Positions 1 to 7,134 of a stretch of DNA of 64,000 nt are shown piece by piece. The position numbers and the translations under genes were made by a program. This DNA is from Nonomuraea maritima. Its GTDB lineage: Bacteria; Actinomycetota; Actinomycetes; Streptosporangiales; Streptosporangiaceae. The stretch lies in the NCBI RefSeq assembly GCF_900100395.1, contig NZ_FNFB01000007.1:1-64000 (forward strand). The letters run 5' to 3'. The notes under the pieces are model-generated. The model worked only from the letters and a program-made list of their open reading frames with translations. It was not told where the DNA came from and did no database searches. Within the stretch, counting starts at the first letter, position 1. Each line of letters begins with the position of its first letter.

Positions 1-2
1 CC

Positions 3-404
3 CGCACGGAACTCTGGATCGAACCTGCGTCTGGTCTCTCCCACGACCCAACCTTCTCCTTAGGTCAGGTCTCCACGCTAGAAGGGGAAGTCCACATCGC
101 CGGACTCATCGCCATGGCCGGATTCCTGAAGGCGCGCCCTGAGGTACCGGTCTCGCTGGCACCTGTCATCGTCCGTGCCTTCCCCTCCAACGGCCCCGAC
201 CACGAGATGTGCGCCGAGGTCGACAAGGTCGCCGCTCTGTTGGGGACCGAGATCGACCCCGACCATCTGCCCCACGGCCACTACATGACCGCCATCGACT
301 TCGGGCCCGTCCGCTACGAGTTCACCGCCATCCTCGCCGCCGCTCGTGCCCGGCACGCCGCCGTAGACAGCTACCGCGACTGCATCAAGATCGACAACGC
401 CTAG
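3..404 (+). CDS. Hypothetical protein of integrative element, 5' end outside window
   Basis: The reading frame is open from base 3 to the stop at 404, with no stop codon upstream of the internal ATG at 114. The gene therefore most likely begins left of the window and at least its last 133 codons are present. The residues before the internal Met (WIEPASGLSHDP, then VSTLEGEVHIAGLIAM) read as ordinary protein, which supports the longer form. I do not recognise a family. It lies 12 bp before the next small ORF and upstream of rep in the same direction, the usual position of short accessory genes in actinomycete integrative and conjugative elements. The alternative is a 96-aa protein starting at 114. 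Confidence 0.6.
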   Translation, partial: RTELWIEPASGLSHDPTFSLGQVSTLEGEVHIAGLIAMAGFLKARPEVPVSLAPVIVRAFPSNGPDHEMCAEVDKVAALLGTEIDPDHLPHGHYMTAIDFGPVRYEFTAILAAARARHAAVDSYRDCIKIDNA

Positions 405-416
405 GAGATAACCGCC

Positions 417-578
417 ATGCGCATCCGACTCGAAGGCAACCGCGCCGAACTCACCCTCGGCATGATCCACCTGCGCCAGATCTTCACCGTCACGTCCATG
501 TCGCGGGCCTTCCCTGACAGGAGCCGACCGCGGAACTACCGCCTCTACGTCACGATCACACCGCGCAAGAGCCACTGA
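417..578 (+). CDS. Small basic hypothetical protein (53 aa) of integrative element
   Basis: A short ORF with ATG at 417, preceded by a good ribosome-binding site (AGGAGA, 8 bases upstream), sits 12 bp after the previous stop. It ends 2 bp before the next small gene, so the three small ORFs look co-transcribed. The product is Arg-rich (MRIRLEGNRAELTLG start, TPRKSH end) with no motif I recognise. Its position in the pre-rep gene string of a pSAM2-type element and the tight spacing are the main support; no function is assigned. Confidence 0.5.
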   Translation: MRIRLEGNRAELTLGMIHLRQIFTVTSMSRAFPDRSRPRNYRLYVTITPRKSH

Positions 579-580
579 CC

Positions 581-733
581 ATGACGCCCGAAGAGGCCGG
601 CTGGCCTCACATCCTCACCGAGATCCCGCTCACTCGCTGCCGCTGCTGCAACTGCAACGGCGCCGGAATCGACGCAGACGGCGACACCTGCCGGGACTGC
701 AACGGCACCGGCATCGACAACCACGGCGCATAG
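581..733 (+). CDS. Small Cys-rich zinc-ribbon-like protein (50 aa)
   Basis: ATG at 581 follows the preceding stop by 2 bp. The 50-aa product has two CxxCxGxG-like repeats (CCNCNGAG and CRDCNGTG, roughly residues 21-45), the pattern of the DnaJ central zinc finger, so it probably binds one zinc ion. Small proteins of this type often occur near replication genes of actinomycete integrative elements. Function is unknown; a DNA-binding or protein-partner role is only a guess. It is the last gene before the inverted repeat and rep. Confidence 0.55.
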   Translation: MTPEEAGWPHILTEIPLTRCRCCNCNGAGIDADGDTCRDCNGTGIDNHGA

Positions 734-740
734 CCGAGAT

Positions 741-787
741 CCCCTCACCTGGCCACACAACCGCCAAGTTCCGCGCCAGGTGAGGGG
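741..787. repeat. Perfect 13-bp inverted repeat upstream of rep
   Basis: Arms at 741-753 and 775-787 are exact complements (CCCCTCACCTGGC / GCCAGGTGAGGGG), separated by 21 bases. There is no T-run after it, so it does not look like a simple terminator. It lies between the small ORFs and the rep start at 828, where an operator, a transcript-stabilising hairpin or part of a replication origin would be expected. Confidence 0.55.
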
Positions 788-827
788 CCATCCCACTCCA
801 GATACATCCGGATAGGACGGATCCATC

Positions 828-2186
828 TTGCCCCACCCACACGCCATAGCCGGGATCATCTCCCGACTCCATGACCCGAACTACGACCGCTGGGCCAGCC
901 AGATCAAGCGCACCGGCGGCTGCCGCCAGCCCATCCACCTACGCGGCAAGGTCGAACATTACGACGCCGCCAACGGACAACTGCTGCACCGCTACTGCAC
1001 CAACCACGAGCCCAACGGCGTTCTGCGCATGGCCTGCAAGACTCGGCGCGCCTCTCGTTGCCCGGCCTGCGCAGAGGTCTACCGCGCCGACACGTACCAG
1101 CTCGTCCGCGCCGGCCTCGTCGGTGGCAAGGGCGTGCCCGAGACGGTCAGCGCGCATCCGTGCCTGTTCGTCACCCTGACCGCACCGTCCTTCGGCGCCG
1201 TCCACGTAAGGCGGGAGAAGAACGGTCGGGTTCTGCCGTGCCACGCCCGTCGCGATGCCGAGACCTGCCCACACGGGCAGGTGATGTCCTGCACGGAACG
1301 GCACACCGCCGACGATCCCCGGCTGGGGGAACCGCTGTGCGCGGACTGCTACGACTACGAGGGCTCGGTGCTGTTCAACGCCATCAGCCCTGAACTGTGG
1401 CGCCGCTTCACCCTCGCCCTGCGTCGACGCTTCGCCAGGCTCAACGGCCTGACGGTGAAGGCCCTGCGCGAACACGTCACCATCGCCTTCGCCAAGGTCG
1501 CCGAGTACCAGCGCCGCGGCGTCGTGCACTTCCATGCCGTCATTCGCCTCGATGGGCCTGACGGCCCGTCCTCGCCGCCGCCGGCTTGGGCAACTGCTGA
1601 CCTCCTGGACCAGGCCGTCCAGCATGCCGCGGCTGTCGTGACTGCGGAGGTCAAACCGCTGAGCCGCACGTTCCGCTGGGGCACACAGCTCGATGCTCGG
1701 CGCATCACCATGGACGGCGACCTGACTGACCAGGCCGTTGCCGCCTACATCGCCAAGTACGCCACCAAGGCCGCCGAATGCGTCGGCACCCTCGATCGGC
1801 GCATCCAACCGCTCGACAACCTCGACGCTCTACCCGTTCGCGAACACGCCCGCCAGTTGATCGCCGCCTGCATGCGCATGGGCGGCGATCCCGGCCTGGC
1901 CGATCTGCGGCTCATCCAATGGGCTCACATGCTCGGCTTCCGAGGCCACTTCTCCACCAAGAGCCGCCGCTACTCCACCACCCTCGGTGCCCTCCGTGCC
2001 GCCCGCGAAGAGCACATGCGCACCGAGGAGATCACCACGGGACGGCTGCCGCTCTTCGACGAGGACACCGTCCTCGTCATCGCCCACTGGCAGTACGCCG
2101 GGCAGGGCCTCTCGATCGGAGAGCAAGTTCTAGCGGCGGCGATCACCGGCACTCGGCTTCTGTACCCGGGTGGTGGTGCCCGATGA
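828..2186 (+). CDS. Replication initiator protein, RepSA-like (rolling circle)
   Basis: A 452-aa protein resembling the pSAM2-type replication initiators of actinomycete integrative elements. An HUH-type metal-binding motif (VVHFHAVIRLDG) lies around residues 231-242, and a candidate catalytic tyrosine helix (AAYIAKYATKAAE) near residues 305-317. Cys pairs near the N-terminus (RCPACAE) and in the middle (CPHGQVMSC, CADCYD) suggest zinc binding. It would nick the element's double-strand origin and start rolling-circle replication of the excised circle. The start is TTG at 828, with AGGACGG about 8 bases upstream. The stop overlaps the ATG of the excisionase gene (ATGA), so rep, xis and int are translationally coupled. 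Confidence 0.85.
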   Translation: MPHPHAIAGIISRLHDPNYDRWASQIKRTGGCRQPIHLRGKVEHYDAANGQLLHRYCTNHEPNGVLRMACKTRRASRCPACAEVYRADTYQLVRAGLVGGKGVPETVSAHPCLFVTLTAPSFGAVHVRREKNGRVLPCHARRDAETCPHGQVMSCTERHTADDPRLGEPLCADCYDYEGSVLFNAISPELWRRFTLALRRRFARLNGLTVKALREHVTIAFAKVAEYQRRGVVHFHAVIRLDGPDGPSSPPPAWATADLLDQAVQHAAAVVTAEVKPLSRTFRWGTQLDARRITMDGDLTDQAVAAYIAKYATKAAECVGTLDRRIQPLDNLDALPVREHARQLIAACMRMGGDPGLADLRLIQWAHMLGFRGHFSTKSRRYSTTLGALRAAREEHMRTEEITTGRLPLFDEDTVLVIAHWQYAGQGLSIGEQVLAAAITGTRLLYPGGGAR

Positions 2187-2374
2187 CCAGGCGCGACGAG
2201 TTGCTGACCGTGCCACAGGTTCTCGCCGAGTTGGGCGGGATCTCTCGACGCACCTTCTACCGCTGGCGCGAACTCGGTCGTGCGCCGATCTGCGTGCAGC
2301 TACCGAATCTCGAACTCCGCGTCTGGCGGAGTGACCTCATGACCTGGCTCGACTCGCGGCGGGAGGCGGCATGA
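2183..2374 (+). CDS. xis: Excisionase / MerR-like helix-turn-helix protein
   Basis: A 63-aa protein with a winged helix-turn-helix pattern (LLTVPQVLAELGGISRRTFYRWRELGRAP, residues 7-35), followed by a basic wing and WRSDLMTWLDSRR. This is the usual form of Xis in pSAM2-like elements, where it directs the integrase toward excision. ATG at 2183 overlaps the rep stop and its own stop overlaps the int start at 2371, both as ATGA, so the three proteins are made from one coupled message. Assignment rests on the domain and on this exact gene order. Confidence 0.85.
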   Translation: MTRRDELLTVPQVLAELGGISRRTFYRWRELGRAPICVQLPNLELRVWRSDLMTWLDSRREAA

Positions 2375-3735
2375 ACACCACCTACGACGTGAAGCTCAGC
2401 GGAATCCAGCACCGCACGGATCGGGAGACTCCCGTGTTCGTCGCTCGCTGGCGGATCGCGGGCAAGCAGAAGTCCAAGAGCTTTCGAACCAAGGGCCTCG
2501 CCAACGCCTTCATGTCGGACCTGCGCCAGGCCGCGAAGGCGGGGGAGGAGTTCGACATCGCCAGCGGGCTGCCAGTGTCGATGTTCGCTCGCAAGTCCAT
2601 CGGTCCTTCGTTCTTCGAGTTCGCTCAGGCGTATGTGTTGGGGCGTTGGAACGCCTCAGCGGCCCGAACCCGCGAGACAGACGCGTACGCGCTGCTGACA
2701 CTGATTCCTGCCTTGGTCGCCGCTGAGCCGCGTCGTCCGGCTGCGGAGGAATTGCGGGAAGTGCTTCGGATTCACGCGCTGCTTCCCGTGAAACGACGGT
2801 CCGCACTGACAGCGACGCAAACTGCGGCCTTGAGCTGGCTGGAAAGGGCGTCCCTACCGCTGTCGGCGCTGGGGGAGGCGCACGTCCTCCGTACGGCTCT
2901 CGACGCCATCTCGGTCACCTTCGCCGGCACACCCGCGGGAGCGAATACGGTACGTCGCAAGCGGGCCCTACTCCATCACCTGCTGGAGCACGCAGTAGAG
3001 CAGAAGCTCTTCGGCAGCAACCCGCTGGACGAGATCAAATGGACGGTGCCTAAGGCCGTCACGGTGATCGATCCCCGCACAGTGGTCAACCCCGCTCAGG
3101 CACGTCAACTCCTGGATGCCGTGCCCAATGTGGGCCGCAAGCGCGGCGCCCGGCTCAAAGCGCTGTTCGCCTGCATCTACTACGCCGCTCTCAGGCCAGA
3201 GGAGGCGGCCGACCTGCGGCTGAGAAACTGCAAGCTGCCTGAGACGGGCTGGGGCCTGATCGTCCTGGAGAAGGCCCGACCACAGGCCACGAAGCGCTGG
3301 ACCAACTCGGGGGAGACCCACGAGTCACGTAGTCTGAAGCACCGCGCGGACAAGGAGACCCGAGAGATCCCTATCCCGCCCGTCCTGGTCGTCATGCTCC
3401 GCGAGCACATCGCCGAGTACGGAACCGCGAAGGACGGCAGGATCTTCGCCACGGGCACCGGCGGCACCTACTCCAGTTCTGCACACTCCTACGTTTGGCA
3501 GGAAGCTCGTAGGCTCGCCCTCACGCCGGAACAGGCCGCTTCGTCGCTGGCCGCCAGGCCGTACGACCTGCGCCACGCTGCAGTCTCGCTCTGGCTGAAC
3601 GCCGGAGTCCCGGCACCCGAGGTCGCGAAGCGCGCCGGTCATAGCGTTGATGTGCTCCTGCGGGTCTACGCCAAGTGCATCGACGGCCAGCAAGAGCAGA
3701 TCAACAGCAAGATCCACGATGCCCTGGGCACATAG
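2371..3735 (+). CDS. int: Tyrosine-recombinase integrase
   Basis: A 454-aa site-specific recombinase of the tyrosine (phage integrase) family. The N-terminal part carries an Arm-binding-like domain and a SAM-like core-binding domain. The catalytic domain shows the first Arg in AALRPEEAADLRL (about residue 274), the second box PYDLRHAAVSLWL (about 396-408), the distal His in RAGHSVD (about 423) and the nucleophile Tyr in LLRVYAK (about 432). The usual His of the HxxR box is Tyr here, a change common in actinobacterial element integrases. It is the last gene of rep-xis-int and is followed by a terminator hairpin. In pSAM2-type elements attP lies just after int, but no tRNA-like sequence is visible there. 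Confidence 0.92.
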   Translation: MNTTYDVKLSGIQHRTDRETPVFVARWRIAGKQKSKSFRTKGLANAFMSDLRQAAKAGEEFDIASGLPVSMFARKSIGPSFFEFAQAYVLGRWNASAARTRETDAYALLTLIPALVAAEPRRPAAEELREVLRIHALLPVKRRSALTATQTAALSWLERASLPLSALGEAHVLRTALDAISVTFAGTPAGANTVRRKRALLHHLLEHAVEQKLFGSNPLDEIKWTVPKAVTVIDPRTVVNPAQARQLLDAVPNVGRKRGARLKALFACIYYAALRPEEAADLRLRNCKLPETGWGLIVLEKARPQATKRWTNSGETHESRSLKHRADKETREIPIPPVLVVMLREHIAEYGTAKDGRIFATGTGGTYSSSAHSYVWQEARRLALTPEQAASSLAARPYDLRHAAVSLWLNAGVPAPEVAKRAGHSVDVLLRVYAKCIDGQQEQINSKIHDALGT

Positions 3736-3755
3736 TTCAGCCCTTATCTACCTTT

Positions 3756-3776
3756 GGCCCCGGTCCGATCGGGGCC
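3756..3776 (+). terminator. Terminator hairpin after int
   Basis: A 7-bp GC stem (GGCCCCG / CGGGGCC) with a 7-base loop starts 20 bases after the int stop and is followed by ATTT. It fits a factor-independent terminator of the rep-xis-int operon. Confidence 0.6.
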
Positions 3777-3871
3777 ATTTCGCTTTCGCTGCTCACCATG
3801 CCGCGTCGCTCCGGCCCAATGCTGAGGGGCTGCGCCACCCTGACATGCACGTGCAGCGCGAAGGGGGAGTC

Positions 3872-4417
3872 ATGCACACTGTCGACGAGCACCCGGCTTC
3901 ATCCTCCGGAGAGGGTCGCCCGCTGCGGCGTCCGCCGTACGGCATGCCGTTTCGGCCACGGCGTTCCTCCGTCCAGGAGTCGGACCCTCTTGGCTGGCGA
4001 ACGTACTCCACTCCAACCCCGCCGGAGCGACCACCCTGGCGGCGTTGGGGGCGTCTCGTGAGGCCGGCACTCATCGCAGGGTTCATGACCTGTGCAGGCT
4101 TCGGACTCTGGGCGCACGTCTTGGGCCCTGATAGCGCCCCTCCGAGAGAGGAGACCGTGTCACTGCCTCAGCCGATCATCGGCGCCCGCCCAGCCGAGGC
4201 TCTCTCGTCGCCGCCGTCCACGCCCAGGGCCACGCCTGATGCAAATCGCAAGAAGCGAGAGACGAAGCGAGTCCCGCGCGGGAACCGTAATCGATCGCCG
4301 GTCTCAGACGTGCCGCGCCAGCATCGACAGCACATTCCGGTAACTCCGCGCAGAAAGGCTGTGAGCCCTTCTGAACGCGCGGAGGGCCAGAAGCGAAGGG
4401 GCGAGAGGTCGAGCTAG
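3872..4417 (+). CDS. Hypothetical single-pass membrane protein, Pro/Arg-rich
   Basis: The 181-aa product has a basic, proline-rich N-terminal region, one likely membrane segment (PALIAGFMTCAGFGLWAHVL, around residues 66-85) and a low-complexity, Arg/Lys-rich tail. ATG at 3872 is chosen because AAGGGGGA lies 4 bases upstream; the frame is open further upstream but without a comparable ribosome-binding site. No family is recognised. It follows int in the same direction but after a terminator, so it is probably cargo rather than part of the integration operon. Low-complexity ends make the call less certain than the length suggests. Confidence 0.45.
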   Translation: MHTVDEHPASSSGEGRPLRRPPYGMPFRPRRSSVQESDPLGWRTYSTPTPPERPPWRRWGRLVRPALIAGFMTCAGFGLWAHVLGPDSAPPREETVSLPQPIIGARPAEALSSPPSTPRATPDANRKKRETKRVPRGNRNRSPVSDVPRQHRQHIPVTPRRKAVSPSERAEGQKRRGERSS

Positions 4418-4626
4418 GAAAGGATTCTCCTCGTTGGAGATTAGGCGGTGCGACGAATTGTTCCCGCCGGTCGATCACAAATCTCATGTCCGGAACGAGG
4501 CTTGCCATTTGATTGTGGGTGGCTTGTAGCGTTGGCCTGCGGCTTCGAGTGTCCCTTGCGGGATGAACACGTCCTGAGTGCCGGCCTTAGCCTCCCTGCG
4601 TTGGGCTCGACGGGTTCCGCAGTGGA

Positions 4627-4953
4627 TTACGGCGCAACGCGCAATTCGAAGTCCGGTGCGTACAGGGCAGGGTTGAGGAGTTCACTTGCGGGGATTCCCG
4701 CCTTGTAAGCTCTGGCGAGGATCCGATCCATGCTTCCGCCGACATATCCCATGTCCGGCTCAGGGTCGTCGATAAGCGTGAACCCCGCCGCTTGGCGGCC
4801 GTCGGTCCATATTTCTCCGATCAATCGTCCGTGCCGGTCGTACACGGGTGCCTCCCGTACCGGGCCAGTGGCCTTGTAGTCGTAGGAGTCGTTCTTGGAG
4901 ACGGTGATGGGGGTGACGTAGTCATAGAAACGAGGGTTCGGGGTTTCAGTCAA
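4627..4953 (-). CDS. Putative immunity protein for the adjacent ART toxin
   Basis: A 108-aa protein that I place at a TTG start (4953-4951), with GGAAAGGA about 6 bases upstream. This start lies inside the last codons of the toxin gene, giving an 8-bp overlap and therefore translational coupling. Upstream codons in this frame are only the shadow of the toxin. The protein is acidic to neutral, without signal peptide or membrane segment (ITVSKNDSYDYKATG..., ending DFELRVAP). I do not recognise a family. The immunity role is inferred from size, cytosolic character and position directly after a toxin, the standard order in polymorphic toxin loci. Confidence 0.6.
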   Translation of the reverse strand: MTETPNPRFYDYVTPITVSKNDSYDYKATGPVREAPVYDRHGRLIGEIWTDGRQAAGFTLIDDPEPDMGYVGGSMDRILARAYKAGIPASELLNPALYAPDFELRVAP

Positions 4954-6493
4954 CGTAAGGTCCTTTCCATCCGAGGTCGGCGTCCATCGAGGGTGGGGCG
5001 TCCCAGTCGGGTGGCTTGCTCCAGCCCTCCGGTAGAACGTCCGCCTCCATGTACCATTGGCCGTTCTTACGGTACACACCACGCACGATGTACGACGTGC
5101 CGCGGCGCAGGAGGATCTCCCGTTCATCGATCAGATTGGTGATGGGATACATGTTGATCGCTTCGTGTCCTTTGGGGGCGCGTAACATTAGACGGACATC
5201 GCCATCAAAGCCCGCTCGCTGACCTACGCTAGTGCTCAAGTAGCCCGGTTCGGTGATGACGTGTCCTCGTAGTTGCTGCATTTCTCTGGGCGAGTTGATG
5301 TCGACTCCGACTGCCTCCAAGAAATGCTTGCCCACGCCTCTGTGCAGTACCACGTCTGACGGCAATTGAGACTTGGCGATGGCCTGGTCCATGGCAGCAA
5401 TTTCGTCGGTCAGTTTGGGCGACCAGACCACGTTAGGATCGGTAGCTTTCGCACGAAGAGCGGCATTTATGTCCAAGTAGCCTGGGCCGCCGTAGTCCTG
5501 TAACGCGCGCAATTCGTCAGGGGTCAGATCCGGTAGCGGCATGTTGTCGCGCGCCCATGCGCGGCCTTCGGCGTTGGTGGTGTGCCGTAAGGCATCGTCC
5601 AGAGGATTCCCGCCTGCCGTCGGCGGATTGCTCGTCGCGGCTGGAGGCGGACCGCTCTCCTTACTTGTGTCCGGCGGATGCGTGGACATGTTCTGCTGGC
5701 TCGGTGGAGCGCCGTCACCATGGACATGCGGGCCGGGGGTTCGAGGGACGGTGGAGGGTGACGGCTTGCCGGGGACGACGGCTTTGGCTGCCTTGCCCAG
5801 GGCTCCAACGGCTCGGGTGGCGGCGGAAGCAACGCTGCTGGAGCCGGCAGTGGTAGTGGTCGCCACGATGTCCGGGATGAGGCGGCCGAACGCCCGATTG
5901 GGATTGGTCGCCCAGGTTTCCCAGTCCAGGGCTGCCTTGGCGAACTCGACGGGGTTCTCGACGGCCTGGGCCAGGGATCGTCCCAGGTCGATGACGTCGC
6001 GTTGCCAGCCCATGGAGTCCACGATGACCCGCGGGATGGAGAAGTCGATCGCCATCTTGCCCAGCCCGACGACGCTCTCGACAGCGCCCTTGACCTGTTC
6101 CGAGAGTCCGTCGCCAGAGTTAAGGTTCGGGTCGAGGCGGGCTTGGAGTTCCTGACCGGCGCGGTCCCAGAAGCCTCCTGTTGTAGGCAGTACCGCTCCG
6201 GGCGCGAACAGGGATTCATCGACGGAGATCGGTGGTTTGCCGACTCCGAAGAGCTCTGGATCGGCCAGTTGTACGCGTTCCAGAAGGATCAACCGCTTGT
6301 TGATCTCAGGGCCCTGGCTTCCCGCCCATGCCCCTGCCCGCAGGATCGTGTCGGCCGTCGTGGTCGGCAGCAATGCTCTGTGGAGTATGGCCCACAGCTC
6401 CTCACCGATGGCGTCCAGTGAGACTTCGGCCTGGTGCAGTGCGTCCTTCAAGCTGCGGACGCCCTCGGGGACCATGCCCTCAAGCTGACCCAT
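4946..6493 (-). CDS. ESX-type polymorphic toxin with C-terminal ADP-ribosyltransferase domain
   Basis: A 515-aa protein in three parts. Residues 1-235 are a helical module typical of WXG/ESX-exported toxins (including WETWATNPNRAFGRLIPDIV, 191-210). Residues 240-300 are a Pro/Ser/Thr-rich linker. Residues 310-490 are an R-S-E class mono-ADP-ribosyltransferase (VIP2/exoenzyme type). Visible catalytic signs are Arg385 in LHRGVG, the STS motif at 420-422 (GYLSTSVG) and the ExE pair Glu457/Glu459 (DEREILLRRG). The enzyme should transfer ADP-ribose from NAD to a target in a rival or host cell. It starts 3 bp after the WXG100 gene and overlaps the putative immunity gene. Base composition is lower in GC than the flanks, consistent with horizontal transfer. 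The target is unknown. Confidence 0.85.
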   Translation of the reverse strand: MGQLEGMVPEGVRSLKDALHQAEVSLDAIGEELWAILHRALLPTTTADTILRAGAWAGSQGPEINKRLILLERVQLADPELFGVGKPPISVDESLFAPGAVLPTTGGFWDRAGQELQARLDPNLNSGDGLSEQVKGAVESVVGLGKMAIDFSIPRVIVDSMGWQRDVIDLGRSLAQAVENPVEFAKAALDWETWATNPNRAFGRLIPDIVATTTTAGSSSVASAATRAVGALGKAAKAVVPGKPSPSTVPRTPGPHVHGDGAPPSQQNMSTHPPDTSKESGPPPAATSNPPTAGGNPLDDALRHTTNAEGRAWARDNMPLPDLTPDELRALQDYGGPGYLDINAALRAKATDPNVVWSPKLTDEIAAMDQAIAKSQLPSDVVLHRGVGKHFLEAVGVDINSPREMQQLRGHVITEPGYLSTSVGQRAGFDGDVRLMLRAPKGHEAINMYPITNLIDEREILLRRGTSYIVRGVYRKNGQWYMEADVLPEGWSKPPDWDAPPSMDADLGWKGPYVD

Positions 6494-6496
6494 GGC

Positions 6497-6736
6497 CTAG
6501 CCCGGGCTGTCCGCGGGCATGCGGGCCAACAGCCGTCGAAGCTCGTCCCCCGCTTCGGCGCACGCCCGGAGCAGGGCTTGGCGCTGAGCGGTCAGCTCGT
6601 CGGCGAAGCGCTGTGCGGCCGGGCCGGTCCAGATGTTCTGAGCCATGAGCCCAGTCGCGCGATCCAGGCCGTGTTTGGCTTGGTCGGTGAGTTCCTCGGT
6701 GCGGCGTAACGCCTGTTCTACTTGCTCCCGGGTCAT
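6497..6736 (-). CDS. WXG100-family ESX protein
   Basis: The 79-aa helical protein carries the WXG-type turn (NIWTGPAAQRFADEL) near its centre, between two helices, the hallmark of ESAT-6/WXG100 proteins used by type VII secretion. ATG at 6736 has GGAG 6 bases upstream. The stop is 3 bp before the toxin start, so the pair is co-translated. The likely role is chaperone or export partner of the toxin; no secretion machinery genes are in this window, so it must rely on a chromosomal ESX apparatus. Confidence 0.82.
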   Translation of the reverse strand: MTREQVEQALRRTEELTDQAKHGLDRATGLMAQNIWTGPAAQRFADELTAQRQALLRACAEAGDELRRLLARMPADSPG

Positions 6737-7003
6737 GAATGACTCCTTCGGGTGCGTCGGTCACGGTCGGACCCAAGACGTGAAGCCATTGGACGTCACG
6801 CTACGTACCACAGCAACCGAATCGCCCGGATTGGTCTGGAGTGTCGAGTGGGACGACTTCAGTCGGTGACGGAAGCTCAAGGCCGAATGCTGAAAGGGAC
6901 CTGGGGAAATGCTTGCAAGATCGTCCCCCGCATGTCCCCTGATCAAGGTCCTACGGCTGCATACGGGTGCTCTCGGTGACCTATCGGGGCCTGATAAGAA
7001 GAA

Positions 7004-7029
7004 GACCTGCGGCTGTGAAGCCGCAGGTC
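7004..7029 (-). terminator. Terminator hairpin following the tRNA-Arg fragment
   Basis: An 11-bp perfect stem (GACCTGCGGCT / AGCCGCAGGTC, loop of 4) is followed, on the minus strand, by TTCTTCTTATC. It lies about 30 bases beyond the 3' end of the tRNA sequence, where a native tRNA terminator would be. Confidence 0.7.
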
Positions 7030-7057
7030 AGAGGCTGAAATGCCTGGTGGAGAGGAG

Positions 7058-7104
7058 TGCCCCCGGCAGGATTCGAACCTGCGGCACCCGCTTTAGGAGA
7101 GCGG
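7058..7104 (-). other. Partial tRNA-Arg(CCT) 3' half; candidate attachment site
   Basis: On the minus strand the sequence gives an anticodon arm (CCGCT, loop CTCCTAA, AGCGG; anticodon CCT), a variable region, a T arm (GCAGG TTCGAAT CCTGC) and the acceptor 3' strand CGGGGGC plus A. The D arm and a proper 5' acceptor are missing: only CCCCCG lies close upstream, directly against the anticodon arm. This is the part of a tRNA gene that tyrosine-recombinase elements duplicate. Its 3' end points left, toward the integrase-bearing block, which is the reverse of a simple orphan att copy for that block. Confidence 0.75.
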
Positions 7105-7134
7105 TTCTCGGGGGTGCTGGTCGGGTCCCGGCCG

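Larger units (their letters stand above)
6737..7134. other. Gene-free junction between accessory block and host genes
   Basis: These 398 bp hold no convincing gene. They contain the probable promoter region of the WXG100/toxin/immunity operon, a terminator hairpin (7004-7029) and a tRNA-Arg 3' half (7058-7104), described separately. Short open frames here (60-77 codons) have no ribosome-binding site or recognisable product. Confidence 0.6.

Noticed and set aside
14-28. Sequence resembling a tRNA T-arm (GGATCGAACCTGCG), possible second att copy
   Set aside because: It lacks one base of the T loop and all other tRNA parts, and lies in a good coding frame; treated as chance.
6737-7057. Right boundary of the left integrative element placed at the tRNA fragment
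   Set aside because: The fragment's orientation is the reverse of that expected for an orphan att of a left-lying element, so the boundary cannot be asserted.
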